NCBI GenBank assembly: GCA_964019165.1
Contig: OZ025267.1
Coordinates: 3,249,650-3,313,649, forward strand
Reading direction: 5' to 3'
Source: Mastigias papua
Lineage: Eukaryota > Cnidaria > Scyphozoa > Rhizostomeae > Mastigiidae
Length of the DNA stretch: 64,000 bases
Under the pieces are notes generated by a model that was not told where the DNA came from, made no database searches, and saw only the letters and a program-made list of their open reading frames with translations. Positions 1 through 12,300 of this stretch are shown here, in pieces (position 1 is the stretch's first letter; every line of letters starts with the position of its first letter). A program made the position numbers and the translations under genes.

Positions 1-302
1 AGGTGCAAATCACTCGGAAGAAACCTCGTATACTTTGTGAAATAATCACAAAAAACCACAAAAATAACAAAAATCACTGACAAAAAACACAAGAATCATA
101 AAAAGTCACAAAAACCAACGAAAATCAAAGTAAAAGTCAATACAAATAATCACAAAAAATTGCAAAAATAGCAAAAATCGCTGATTAAAACACAAGAATC
201 ACAACAAAGTCACAAAAACCAACGAATATCAAAGTAAAAGTCAATACAAACAATTACAAAAAATTGCAAAACTCCTGTGCACTTTCCACAAGTGATATAC
301 AC

Positions 303-3300
303 CTCGTGCTCTGCAGCCAGTCGACTAGTAAACCATGAAACACTTCACAGATCCCATCTCAAAATTTGACAGGATATAGGAATATTGACTTATCATACAT
401 CACTCTCCGCATTTCAGGTCATGGAAATGAGCACTGCTACGTATCAAAATCAAAACTAAATAACAGACATTGGACAAAAACTGAACAAAACTGAAAATAC
501 TCCCTTAAAATGTACTGGTAATCAACCGCGACTTTTAGCAGACGACTCTTGTAGCAGTTTTAGCCATTGAGTAAAATCCAACGTACCTGTTCCTGATAAG
601 AGGCTGGAGTTTCTCATTCCAATTGAACGTTGTATAATTCAAATTTATATGCTCGGAAGACAAATCAGCGTAATCAACCAAGAAAAGCACATCATTGGCT
701 GCCTTCTTCAATTGTCCCTTGAAAAATAATCAAAAACTCTTACAACTTCTATGTTTCACTTCCTACTATGAAAGCTGTCACTTATATTCTAATGAAGATA
801 CAAATCATAGGGTACAACTGCCTATTTTAATTATTCTTATTTCCGAAACTCGACAGGCGCATCCTCACAATCAAAAAAGACGGGCTATTGCCTAGATAAT
901 ACGGAAGTGGGATCTAAGTCTACATCTACTTCACTTCAAAAGTGAGCACTATTGTAAAGAATATTTCCGTTTGTAAATAAATCATTTCAGGCTACTCACT
1001 TTAAAGGCTATGTATTATTAATATTATTATTATTATATTATTTGTATTATTATTAATATTCGCTTGTTGAACAGCGGCTAGAATTCTTTGCTTACAATTA
1101 CTGCAAGTAACAACAGAGGGGTTTTTTATGATATATATGCTTTTGATATAAGTATTATCAATATTGTTATTAGAAACTGAGGGAAAACTACAAAAATCCG
1201 ACTTCTTCAATTTATCAGTTAGTACATATGGGCTGCTTGACAAGTGCTCCTCTGATTTCATGGACATGATGGAAGGCCTGGATATGAAAAATGCAAAAAG
1301 GAATTTTCTTTAATCAGACAAATAACGACTATCGTTATAAGAACTTCGTATTGCAATTTTCTTGCCTTAGCAAAAATTGGAGTAATGTTGAATATTTGAA
1401 ATATTGATGAATTACTAACGTATTATGTTAATTTAAGTAGCTAATAATAAACTGTTTATGCCAATGATGTTTATCGCCACGTTGAGTGTATGATAAACTG
1501 GAAATGTTTCTATCACTATCAGCTTAAAGTTTAGAGAGCAAACCTAGACAAATATTCTTCAGTTACAGTATTTCTAAATAGATTCTATGAACGACAATTT
1601 TCCATTAGTAATAACAATTGTCTAACTTTTGCTGCAAAAGATAGCCGAGAGCTGATTAACTAATGCAACCCAAATGTACTAACTATGATAAACTAGCTAA
1701 TAAGTATTAGGAAACAGCATAGAAGGTCTATATGTACCTTTAAAGACAGCAGGGGCCCAAATCTGAGGTTGTCGATGAAATTCGATAATTCAACCAATTC
1801 ATCAGTATCATGTGCAATGCTGTTAATCCTGCTCACGATATCTTCGTACTGGCTGCAGATCTTCTTGTTAAAGCTGAAGCTACTTGATACAACCTGATTG
1901 ATGATCTTCTGCGATAGCTCATTTGCATGTGCTATAAGAAACTGTAATCAATAGCAAAATATCAACAAATTGTATCAGACTAAAGTCTCACATGAGCTTG
2001 TCCGCCAAATTTTTGATTGGCTGAGAGTTCTAATCAGGTCCTGTTTCTTCCAGCCTAACTGACCAATCATCATGCAGGATTCTGACCGCACATGCGTTCC
2101 ATAACCTAATTTAGGCCCATTTTGCATGGTGATTGGCCAAGTCGATTGGGAGAAGGCATTCCTGATCAGAGCTCTCGACCAATCAAGCATTTGGCAGCTA
2201 CGTTTCCCACATCAGGATCAAGTTATTTGGTATATCCTACGTAAGAAAACATATACACGTTTTTTTTATAAGAAAAACACTTTTTTTGCTAAGGCTCAAT
2301 TTTCTTAACTTTTCACGAATTTGAGGCTGAGATTTTCTTAAGATTTTCTTAACTTTTGCAGGGATAAACTGGTTGAAACAGGCTACTCTGTATTTGTTGG
2401 GCCACCATAATTCTCGATCTTTGTACGAGAGTTTGCAAAAATGAGCCAATATCAATTTCTGGCATGTAAAGAAGATGAAATGTAATTTTCTTAGCATTTT
2501 CTTGAACTTGAACCTTGTGATTTTCTTAGGATTTTCTTAGGATTTTCGCCATTTGAACCTCATTTTCTTATAAACTTTTTTCTTATAAAAAAAACGTGTA
2601 CTTGTAAATCAGACAAAACGCTGAAGCATAAAACACAAAACATGACATACTTCAAGGGCCCTTATGAAAGGACACTCCTATCGGTACAAAGAGTTTCAAT
2701 TAAAAGATTTGAAATTCATTCGACATGTTTTCACTCATTCTTATATAAGAACACACTTCATAAGAACACTAAGATTCGATTTGCCAACAAATCAAAACAT
2801 TGCCTGAGCATGCTCGGCTTCAGATAAAACTCATACAAGCATTCGATTACCAGCATTCCTTTATTTTCAAAAGCAGCCAAAATCAAGAATTTCTTATAAA
2901 CTGTATACTGCATGTAGTTTCTCAAATTTTTGCAAAAATCACTTTACAAATAAGAAGAAATTTACGAACGTCTGAGTCTAAAATTATCAGAAAAATAAGA
3001 ACAGTCAGTCTCGTAAATATCCTCCGGTTATAAATAAAAGAGTGTACTTGTGACATCCAGAGCGACTTGCATAATTTGCAACCATGATTCTTGCCTCATT
3101 TCTTTACAACTCAGTTGCAATAAAACTGTATTCTAACATAAACCTTACGATCTAGTATCTGTTCAAGATTCCAATTTCAAATTTTCAGTCTTGACAAAAA
3201 TGGCTTCTAAACACATAGGCGGTAGTTTTACAGTTCAGACATTTGTCTTAGCAATAAAAGCTGACCTAACACAGCTGAAAGGAACCAGTGACCGAATGGT

Positions 3301-6300
3301 CAGAGTCTTTGACTGATGTGCCGAACATTGATTGTTCGAGGCGAACCTTCCGCTCATAGTTGGAATGCTCGCTCACTGTCTACCCAGCTGCAAATGGGTA
3401 CCTGGTGGCAACACTGGAGAAACTAAAAGTGGCTGGGAAAGGAACAAGTCACCCTGCCTCACTACGGTGACGGCTCAGGATAAGTGTCCTCTCTAACAGG
3501 CACTCTCTAACGTACAGAATAGCATACGTGTGACCAACTTTTACAATTATGGAACTGATATTGTGTAAAATCTACTACAATCAAACTAGTTACTCTTTCT
3601 CTAAAACTCGTGTATGAGATAAGACTAGTGTATTGCTAGTAACCTCCGATGCTTGCAAACTAACCTCCTTTACAGGTGTGCAATCAATTAGAAAGAGATG
3701 GAATGGAACAAAGTTGTCCATTGATGTAATTTCGCCAGCAAGGCTCTTGAGGTGGTCTATTTTGTCTCTGTATTCCTTTAGACTATGATCCGCCCTGAGA
3801 AACCTATCAACATCAGCTTCAGCTGCGCGAGAGTACAGCGCGCTGAAGTTCTGATAAACTGAGCAGTACCTACGAAGGAGCAGGAGATAATGCAAAGACA
3901 AGTAAAGGCAATATGAAAGTGGAAATAAGCCCATGCAATGTGTAAAAACTAAAATTATCACAGTCAGAATATGCACTAATAAAAATTATTATGAAACATT
4001 GCTACTTTGACATCAAATAAAATAATGAAAAATATTAACTGAATACTTAGAGGCGTGAACAGACTTCAAATTCAAAAGCTTTCATACTGAAGTAGAATGA
4101 GGTAAGGCTGAATTTCAGTTAAACATTCTAAAACTTCAAATCTAAGATTAATAATTAATTATTTTTAAAACAGCATAACATCCATTTGCAATGCAACACA
4201 ATTCAAAAAACATGCCCAATGCTTTTAGGAAGCTTTTTGAGTCTATCATTGATCTAACTATCCCAAAGTATTGCATTTAGCACAATAGTAATGCTCCAGC
4301 TTGTTTTCCTACTCAACTCCGGGATTAGCACATTTTTTAGAGCTAAATTAACTAAAAACAAAACGCAGCAACGAGCATTGATAAAATAATACTTACTTCT
4401 CTGGGCCAGGTGCATTCTTCCTTATCACCTGCTCTATCCTTGCCTTTGCATCTTTAACTGGCTGCTCGTCTATCTGCATAACACTTATATTCTGAATCTC
4501 CAAGCCTTCTTGTGACTGAAACAAATGCTCCTCGATTCTCTTTATCTCTCTGCAGCCTTCCACAATATGGTCTATCAACTCATTCAACTGTCCAATTAAG
4601 TCTTCAAAAGTGGGTGAAAATTCTAGATCGTTGTTTTCAATGTTCACTGCCTGGGTATATATAAGAACTAGGATTAACATTAACTACTGCACGATTTACA
4701 TGATCTGACATTTACTTCAAAAGAACGTGTAAATATAGCATTGAGATCTCGTGAAATCACGCCAGTATTGGCCCCATTACAAGTGTTCTAAAGTAATTCA
4801 GATACCTACCAATTATAGTAGTACATGGAAACAAGCTATATAATAACAACATTAGAAGAGAGTGAAGCAAACTAAAATCCTAATACCAAACCTAAAACAA
4901 ACCATATGGGATAAACCGTGGCAGTGACTTAGTTTCAGATGGTGGGCTTTGACCTGACTGGAGAAAAATTGAGCATTTTCTGTTTCACTAAGTTCATTTA
5001 TTGGCACCTTGCCCATACCATGAAGAACCTAGCTAAATTTCTCCTCCGAAAGTACAGTTAAAATGTTCCTTTACTTAGTCGGTCTTAAACAACACTGTTA
5101 TTTCTCAATCTAACCATGCAGGTCAGTTACAAAGTCCGCGCTGTGGATCTGTTATCATTGTTATCTAAACAGTACAAAAACGGAACACGAGATTTGCTTT
5201 CTAATCCAAAATTCAAAGAGAACGTTAGAATCCCAGTATTTACAACACTACTCCAATGAATAATTCAAATGCGAAGTGCTTTGCGGTCTGACTTTCAAAA
5301 TCCAGATGATTGAAAATTCATACTACTAATAACAATTGTGAAGAGCGAAGAACACTACGAAAAGCAAAAGCAAAGCAAGAGAGAGTGAACACAGTCTGTA
5401 AGAAAGTAAGTAAAACAACAGAAAATGAAGTATCGATCATCAAAGTCGAGGTTTGATAAACGCCCTCTAGTAGCAAAGGATGTGTGAGAGTCTCGACAAA
5501 CTAATCCGACAAAAGTTGCTTCCAACATAAGAGAATCAACAGAATGGAAATCCCATCGTCTGATATATTGATATTGTATCAAAGATTCAACGAAAAACAT
5601 CGATTGATATAGTACTAAATACCGATATTCAACGAAAAATATCAACTGCTGTCCAGACGAGTGAAGTTTGGTGATTACAGGTAATGTACGCTTTGTTTGA
5701 ACAGGTATCAGATACGTTGTTAAGTACCAGAACATTTAGCTATAGACGTAAATCATTCGTCAAACATGAATTCCATCTATGGTGTACGATCTTAAAGTGC
5801 CTGGCATAAAACATACTCTTTACAAAACTATTTCTATCTGCCGGAAATGATAAATATGTAAACTATTGACCTCACTGCAATGCAATTTTAAGCCAGCACA
5901 ACATCAAACAACTTTCTTCTTGGAACGCTAACTGATGACTGTAAAGCAATCTTTGGATTCACATTTAACACTCAAATATATCCTAAATGCTAATTTACCG
6001 GAGTTAAAGATTAGGCTTATAAGGCTTATATAACTGGTAATATGAAAGTATTTGAGGATGTGCAACAATACAATAAAAACATAAATTTTATATCAAAGAA
6101 ATACTTACAAGTCGGATAACTATTGGCTGGCCAAGAGTTGACACAGGCGCTTCCAGTCCCCCTTCATACCTGCTTCCTTCTAAATACTGTTCAAAGAACG
6201 CTACTAAGTCCTCCAAAGAAAGTCCCACTGCTAAGCGTAAGTGCCTTGACATAAGTATTGCCACGCATCCAAAGAAACGATCCATTTTTTCAATACGTCG

Positions 6301-9300
6301 TGACTATAAGATAGACCATACAGGAGAATTACAGGGGCCCAAGAAGACAGCACGTCTGGAATGCTTGAAAATGAATTGGGAAACACATGCCTCCAAGCTA
6401 TACATCACAACATAAACTTATACCATACTTCCCCATTTCCAACTGACAGAAATAGGTAATCGAAACAAAAAATACTAGTGGTGTTGGCATCCATTGTTCA
6501 ATGTATGAAATTATACCAAACCTTCTCATTTGTAACTAATCTAAGCAGGCAATTGAAGTAAAAGACTACCTCAGCAGTAGGCATCCATTGCTCAAGTTGG
6601 TCTTTCCTGTCGTTCACGATTTTAGCGCATTGAAAAACCCATGACTCAGACAAAATCTCCTTACTATTTATACAACCATTCTTCACAAGATCTGTGAACT
6701 GTGGTAGTGATAAAGGCATAGAGCTCACCAACAGTTTGATGTCTACCATCCGGAAACTGGAATACCTTAAAGAAAATAAACTTCAAGAATTACCAAGACG
6801 CTGGACACAATAAATTCCTAAATACCACATTCCCATGAGTATCCTTAAGAAGGGGAGATTTAACTGGACACTCCAGCCCTAAGGGATCTAGGCTCCAGAA
6901 CAGGGGTGTATTGATACTTCAGGTACCAATGAGGTGCAGAAAAGATTTATGTCCCCAATTTCCTAAAGACCGACCTTTACTTGTCCGCGCGCACAGTACG
7001 ATCAAATCTGCGCATGCTCATTAACTTGGCATGATGCAACATCCCTGGCCGTCACGCTCATAATTTGTACGCTTTTAGAGTAGAACCAAAGCCAATAATT
7101 TCATCACTCGGCGTGTGCGAAACAACTCTACTCAGAATTCCTCAAATTTTGCAGCTGTCATGCAAAAGGTTGGTTTCGTTCAAAATTTTCTCCTCCAAGG
7201 ATGTTCAACAGGAAATAATTCTCAAGCTCTTTGCACTCATCCTTTCTTCTACGAAACAAAACAAGCAGCAGTAGCGGCTTCAGTGTCCTACTCCATGGCT
7301 TATCATGCTTGGCGCACTTGTCTAGAAGCAGAACGTATGCGCAACTACATCCTCCAAACTCTACTGGATCATTTACTATGACTGGACGTACGCTCAGGCG
7401 GGAAGTTCCTCCTGGTCGTACGGATGTACGGCCAAATGGGGGCCAGGCTTTATGCTTTCATAGGTAAACGTCATCTACCGCCCAACTCACAACTATCAAA
7501 CTACCAACTAAACAACATTTCACAGGTGTACCACCCAAATCACACCTCTCAGGTCTACCATTTACACAACAACCCTCAGCTCTACCACTTAAATCATATC
7601 TCTCAGGACTACTACTTACACTATATCTCTCAAGTCTACCATTTTACATCATATCCCTACAGTCTACCACATAAATCACACCTCTCTAGTCAACCACCTA
7701 CATCACATTAATCAGACCTATAACCTAAATCACATCTCTCAGGTCTACCACTTACATTACATCACTCAGGTCTACCACCTAACTCACATCTCCCAGCTCT
7801 ACCACCTAAATCACATCTCCCAGATCTACCATTCTTTTCACATTCCTCAGATCTACCAGATAAATCACATCTCTCACATCAACCGCTTAAATCACATCCT
7901 CTAGGTCTACCACCTAAATCGCACCTCCCAGATCTACCACCTAAATCCCATCCATCAAATCTACCACCTAACTCACATCTCTCCAGTTTACCACCTATAT
8001 CAAACCCCTCAGGTCTACCACCTAAATCACATCCCTTATGTCAACCATGTAAATAACATCTCTCAGGTCTACCACTCAAGTCATATCAGGTCTACCACCT
8101 AAATTGCTTTTCTCAGATCTACCACTTAAATCACATTCTTCTGGCCTGCCACCTAAAGCACATTCCTCAGGTCAACCACCTCAATCATATCTCTAAGGTC
8201 TACTACCCAAATCACATCCATTAGGTCTACTACCTAAATCATACATCTCCGGTCATACATTTCTTGCTTTTGGAAATATGACAGCCCACCATAAATTTGA
8301 CTAACCATGGTTCTACTTCCAAAAAACTAAATTGTTCTATTCAGATCTGGCAAACTGGGCAATGAATGCTTGATTTCCCAAGACAAAATCTATGGAAAAC
8401 TCCAATAAACAACAAATTAGAGTTTGACTTTAGGCTCATTTAGACTCTTTAAGATTCCATCATACAGAAAAAGCACTTTCTCATATTTGCTTTTCAATGA
8501 CAATCTTCTAAATTTCTCTCAAATGACTACTTTCCAATCCTCTAGCCACCCAAATGAATCCAATTAACACAAGCTACATGATACTAATAAACAGTAAAGT
8601 TTTGTGGTAGTAGCAATTAAAGAAACAGATGAGAAGCAAGACCCCAAATGCGAAAGAAAACCAAGGCCAAAATTGTAAAATCCATACTTACCCTCCAAAC
8701 CATAACTTCTGAATTTCCTTGATTATCTCGTGCGTGATAAACAAGTTGCTGAGCATGAAAGCCTTCGAATTTTGAAAAGAATCATGCCAAGGAAACCATT
8801 CTCTTCCAGCTGGATAAACAATCTACAAAGCGCATGTTAACAATAAAAAGAAAAACTTTCGTCTATAAGGCAAAGGTGCTCTCCAGGTTGAAATTTGCGC
8901 AAAATATAAAACGAATGCTAAGATAAACAAAACCAAAAGTTAAACACATAACTTTGCAAACCTTCCAAGAACTTTTACGAAAATGCTTAAAGGCATTTCA
9001 TAGGGTATACAAATAAATTTGGACAGTTAGACATTGTATGTCAAAAATGAAAGTTCTTCTTCAACTAATCTGCAAGAAGGCTTCAATACAAAGAACACAC
9101 AGCATTACATCTACGTTGAAGTCGCTAAAAATCTGATCATATAAAGCATGACTTGACTTGAGCTAGGTCACCTGCCATTTCAATACAAAGCTCTTATATC
9201 CTGTATGAAATAGTAACAAGTTTCAGAATTCAAATCTCCTAGCTACCTGTGGTGATACAGATACTCCGACGCGCTTCTGTTCAGCGCGATCCAACAAGAC

Positions 9301-12300
9301 ATAGTCAAGTATACTCTTCTTAAGACTTCGAATATAATTTTCTTCAGCTGCCTAGCAAAAAAGGTTACAAATGTTCATATTTACACTGTAATCTATACTA
9401 TTCATAGTTGATGATATTATTTTATTGAGGATGGATACGCAATTACGTCGTATGATGAATGTGACGACAAAGCAGTGGATCTTGTAACATACCTACCAGT
9501 GGGAAAATCTGCCCACCAGGCCCATAAACTTCCCACTAGTATATAGTACTTTTTTGTAAAGTTGTTTCGAAAATTAACTTTAATACTATCCGTATAATAC
9601 CCTTATGTCAGGTTGTCTTTTCTTTCCTCGTCTCATTACTTTCAAGCAATGTATATTTGATTATATTATACTATAGCACAAAAAAGCGGGAACATTCTTT
9701 TACCATACTGAAAGCTTTGTGGTAGTAGAATGTTCCCGCTTTTTCGTGCTATAGTGAACTTCTGTAGTACCAACAGACTTTCCACGGATTATATCATACC
9801 ACAGAAAAGCCATGTAGCTAAATCCACATAGTGAAAATTCCTTAAAAGATATACTGAAACAAAGAAGTCCATCATAATTTGTCTTCAGCAAGATGATAAA
9901 ATAAAGGAAACAGACAGGTGTTTACATGCCAGCCCTCCATTGAACTTCGACACAACATCAAACTTGAGTATCCGAAGACGAGAATTTTCACTCATAAAAA
10001 TGTGACATAACAAAGATAATGAAAGATGACAAAACTAGAACTTTGTGGCATCACACTTGTGCCATCTTCAGCTGAAGGAATAAGGGTACACGGCCTAGTT
10101 TTATAGCACATATGTAACTACTTACCTATTAACGTTATGTGGCAACTACGCAAGTTAAGAATGAGAGTGTGAGAAAATAAGTGACCCAAACGGAATTCGA
10201 ACTCGTGATTCATGATTCGCGGGTATACGAACTCGAATCCCACTCGGATCAGTTACTTTCTTGCACCCTCACTGTTAATTTCTCCTTATTCCTGTTGTCT
10301 TTACCGATTACATAAGCACTAACATACGACGATGAGCTATAATGCGTCATTAATGTTCAAATAGTACTCAATCAACCAAAAGTACAGACATACAACCATC
10401 CATTAAGCAACAGTCAAATCAGCATCCAGAAAGTATTGATCCCATTCTTACCTCATCCAATAGTTTCAAAACTCCTCTGAAATTTCCAATAAGCTGCTTT
10501 GATATGTTTCTATGGGTACCTTTTACAAGATTGTCACTAATTGGAGCAACCATATGATCAGGGATGCTTGTCTCAACTAGATGTGCATATCTCTCAAGCT
10601 CTGAATCATTTGGTACAACGGACCTGGGCAGTCCCAGTGTAGGATTACCATTAGAGGGGAAGGTAATGTCCAAAACAGACTGGCACAGTGGGTCATGTTG
10701 TGTTAAGTCATACTCTGAAAAAACCTCTGATTCCCCAATTTGACTAGGAATCTGCTTCCTCGGTACCCCAGACAGATGATATGTATCCCTCCATGATTTC
10801 ACTGAATCTGATTTGCCATCATCTGTCTCCATCACAGTTCCATTCTTATCATGTCTCTTTTGATCGTTGTTATTACTACTTAACAATTTTGGAAATGATC
10901 TAACTGCATGTGTCTGTGATTTCTGTTCATCTGGTGGTTTCGGCTTGTTTAACCTACCCTTACTAGTGATGCTTGAGTCAAGCATCTCCACTTTCACAAG
11001 TCTGTCTGATATTGGTATTTGATCATATAGAGGAGGGAATCTTCTCTGATTCTGTTTATTGTGATAAAGTGGTAGCTTTTCTTCCAGAACAACTTTAGAT
11101 TTGCTTGAGAACACATGCCCACTACCATCATCTACATGCCTCTGAACAAGATTGTGTCCTAAGGTAACAATGCAGGGTTTAGGAATCAACAGTCTCATAC
11201 CATAAACACCTACATTGCATGGTATAATGAAGAAGCTAAAAACATAGCTAAAAACATAGTCTAGCTTTATCTCAATATAAAATTCTCTCAGAACCACACA
11301 TATATTCAAACCACTGTCAATACCTTGCCTGAATTAAAGCAAAATGTCACTGTTGGTTCAACAGTAAGTTTCAGCAACCTAGTAGCAAACAAGTAACTGA
11401 AAGAAGTTTGAAAGCATCACAGCCAATTATTTGGAATTGGTTAAGAAACTCTATACTTCATAAAAGGAAATAAACAGTGTTCTTGAAGACATCAGTATGA
11501 TTTTTGTAGTAAAGTGATGTTCTATGATACTTTCTAAAATTCATTTGTTGAAATACACATGGCTATCCTTACCAGAAGACTTTAATTTTTTGTAGATCAA
11601 TCTTGTGCTAAGATGACTTGCTTGTGGGCTGTAGTTGTTACCAATTGAATCACTGAACAGACAATGACAACATATTTGAGTCCCAGAGAATTTGCTAACA
11701 GGTGAGTTTAGAATGCATTATAAATCCAACTCGACTGTTGAACATGTTTCTAGCACACAGAATGACATTCTGATGGATGAGTGTCTTTCAATGAAGCACA
11801 AGCAGATGGAACAGATTTTCAATAAAGTAACAATAACTATCATCAATATTAACTTGAGAAAAATACACAACCTAACAGTAGCATTTGTAAAAAAATTTTT
11901 GGAGAAGTGATTAACCTCCTAAGCCAACTTACATGGGCATTGTACTATTCTGTGATAGATTTTTCTATAAAAGGGCTGATATGTGTGTATACTTTGCATA
12001 CCTCACACCTCTGTAGTGCTTTTCTTCTTTAACAGGAACTGCCTGGGTATAAGCACCATGGTGGATAATTTTTGGTCTCTCACTATATCCTTGCTAAAAG
12101 CAAATTAAAGAAATGAGTTATTGACAGATTCATTCCTTGCAGAGAAAAGAATATGCTCATACTATTAATGGTAAGCATTTGAATCCTTTGTTTGTCTAAT
12201 ATAAAGATATGAATAGGTTGCCATCATCTTTCAGCACCTGTTAAATGCCATACAGTTATTCTGAAGCCTTGTACACCCTCCAGATGCCATACAAAAAGTA

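Noticed and set aside
1001..1267. Minus-strand ORF of 88 residues in the dynein gene, with a GCC-starting acceptor near 1280
   Set aside because: The conserved dynein frame passes directly from exon 1738-1941 to 587-717 in phase 0, and this ORF does not resemble the dynein tail.
1975..2308. Minus- and plus-strand ORFs with similar protein text
   Set aside because: They are the two arms of a foldback repeat, not genes.
7497..8255. CRISPR-like regular repeat array
   Set aside because: Units are directly adjacent with no unique spacers, and the genome is eukaryotic.
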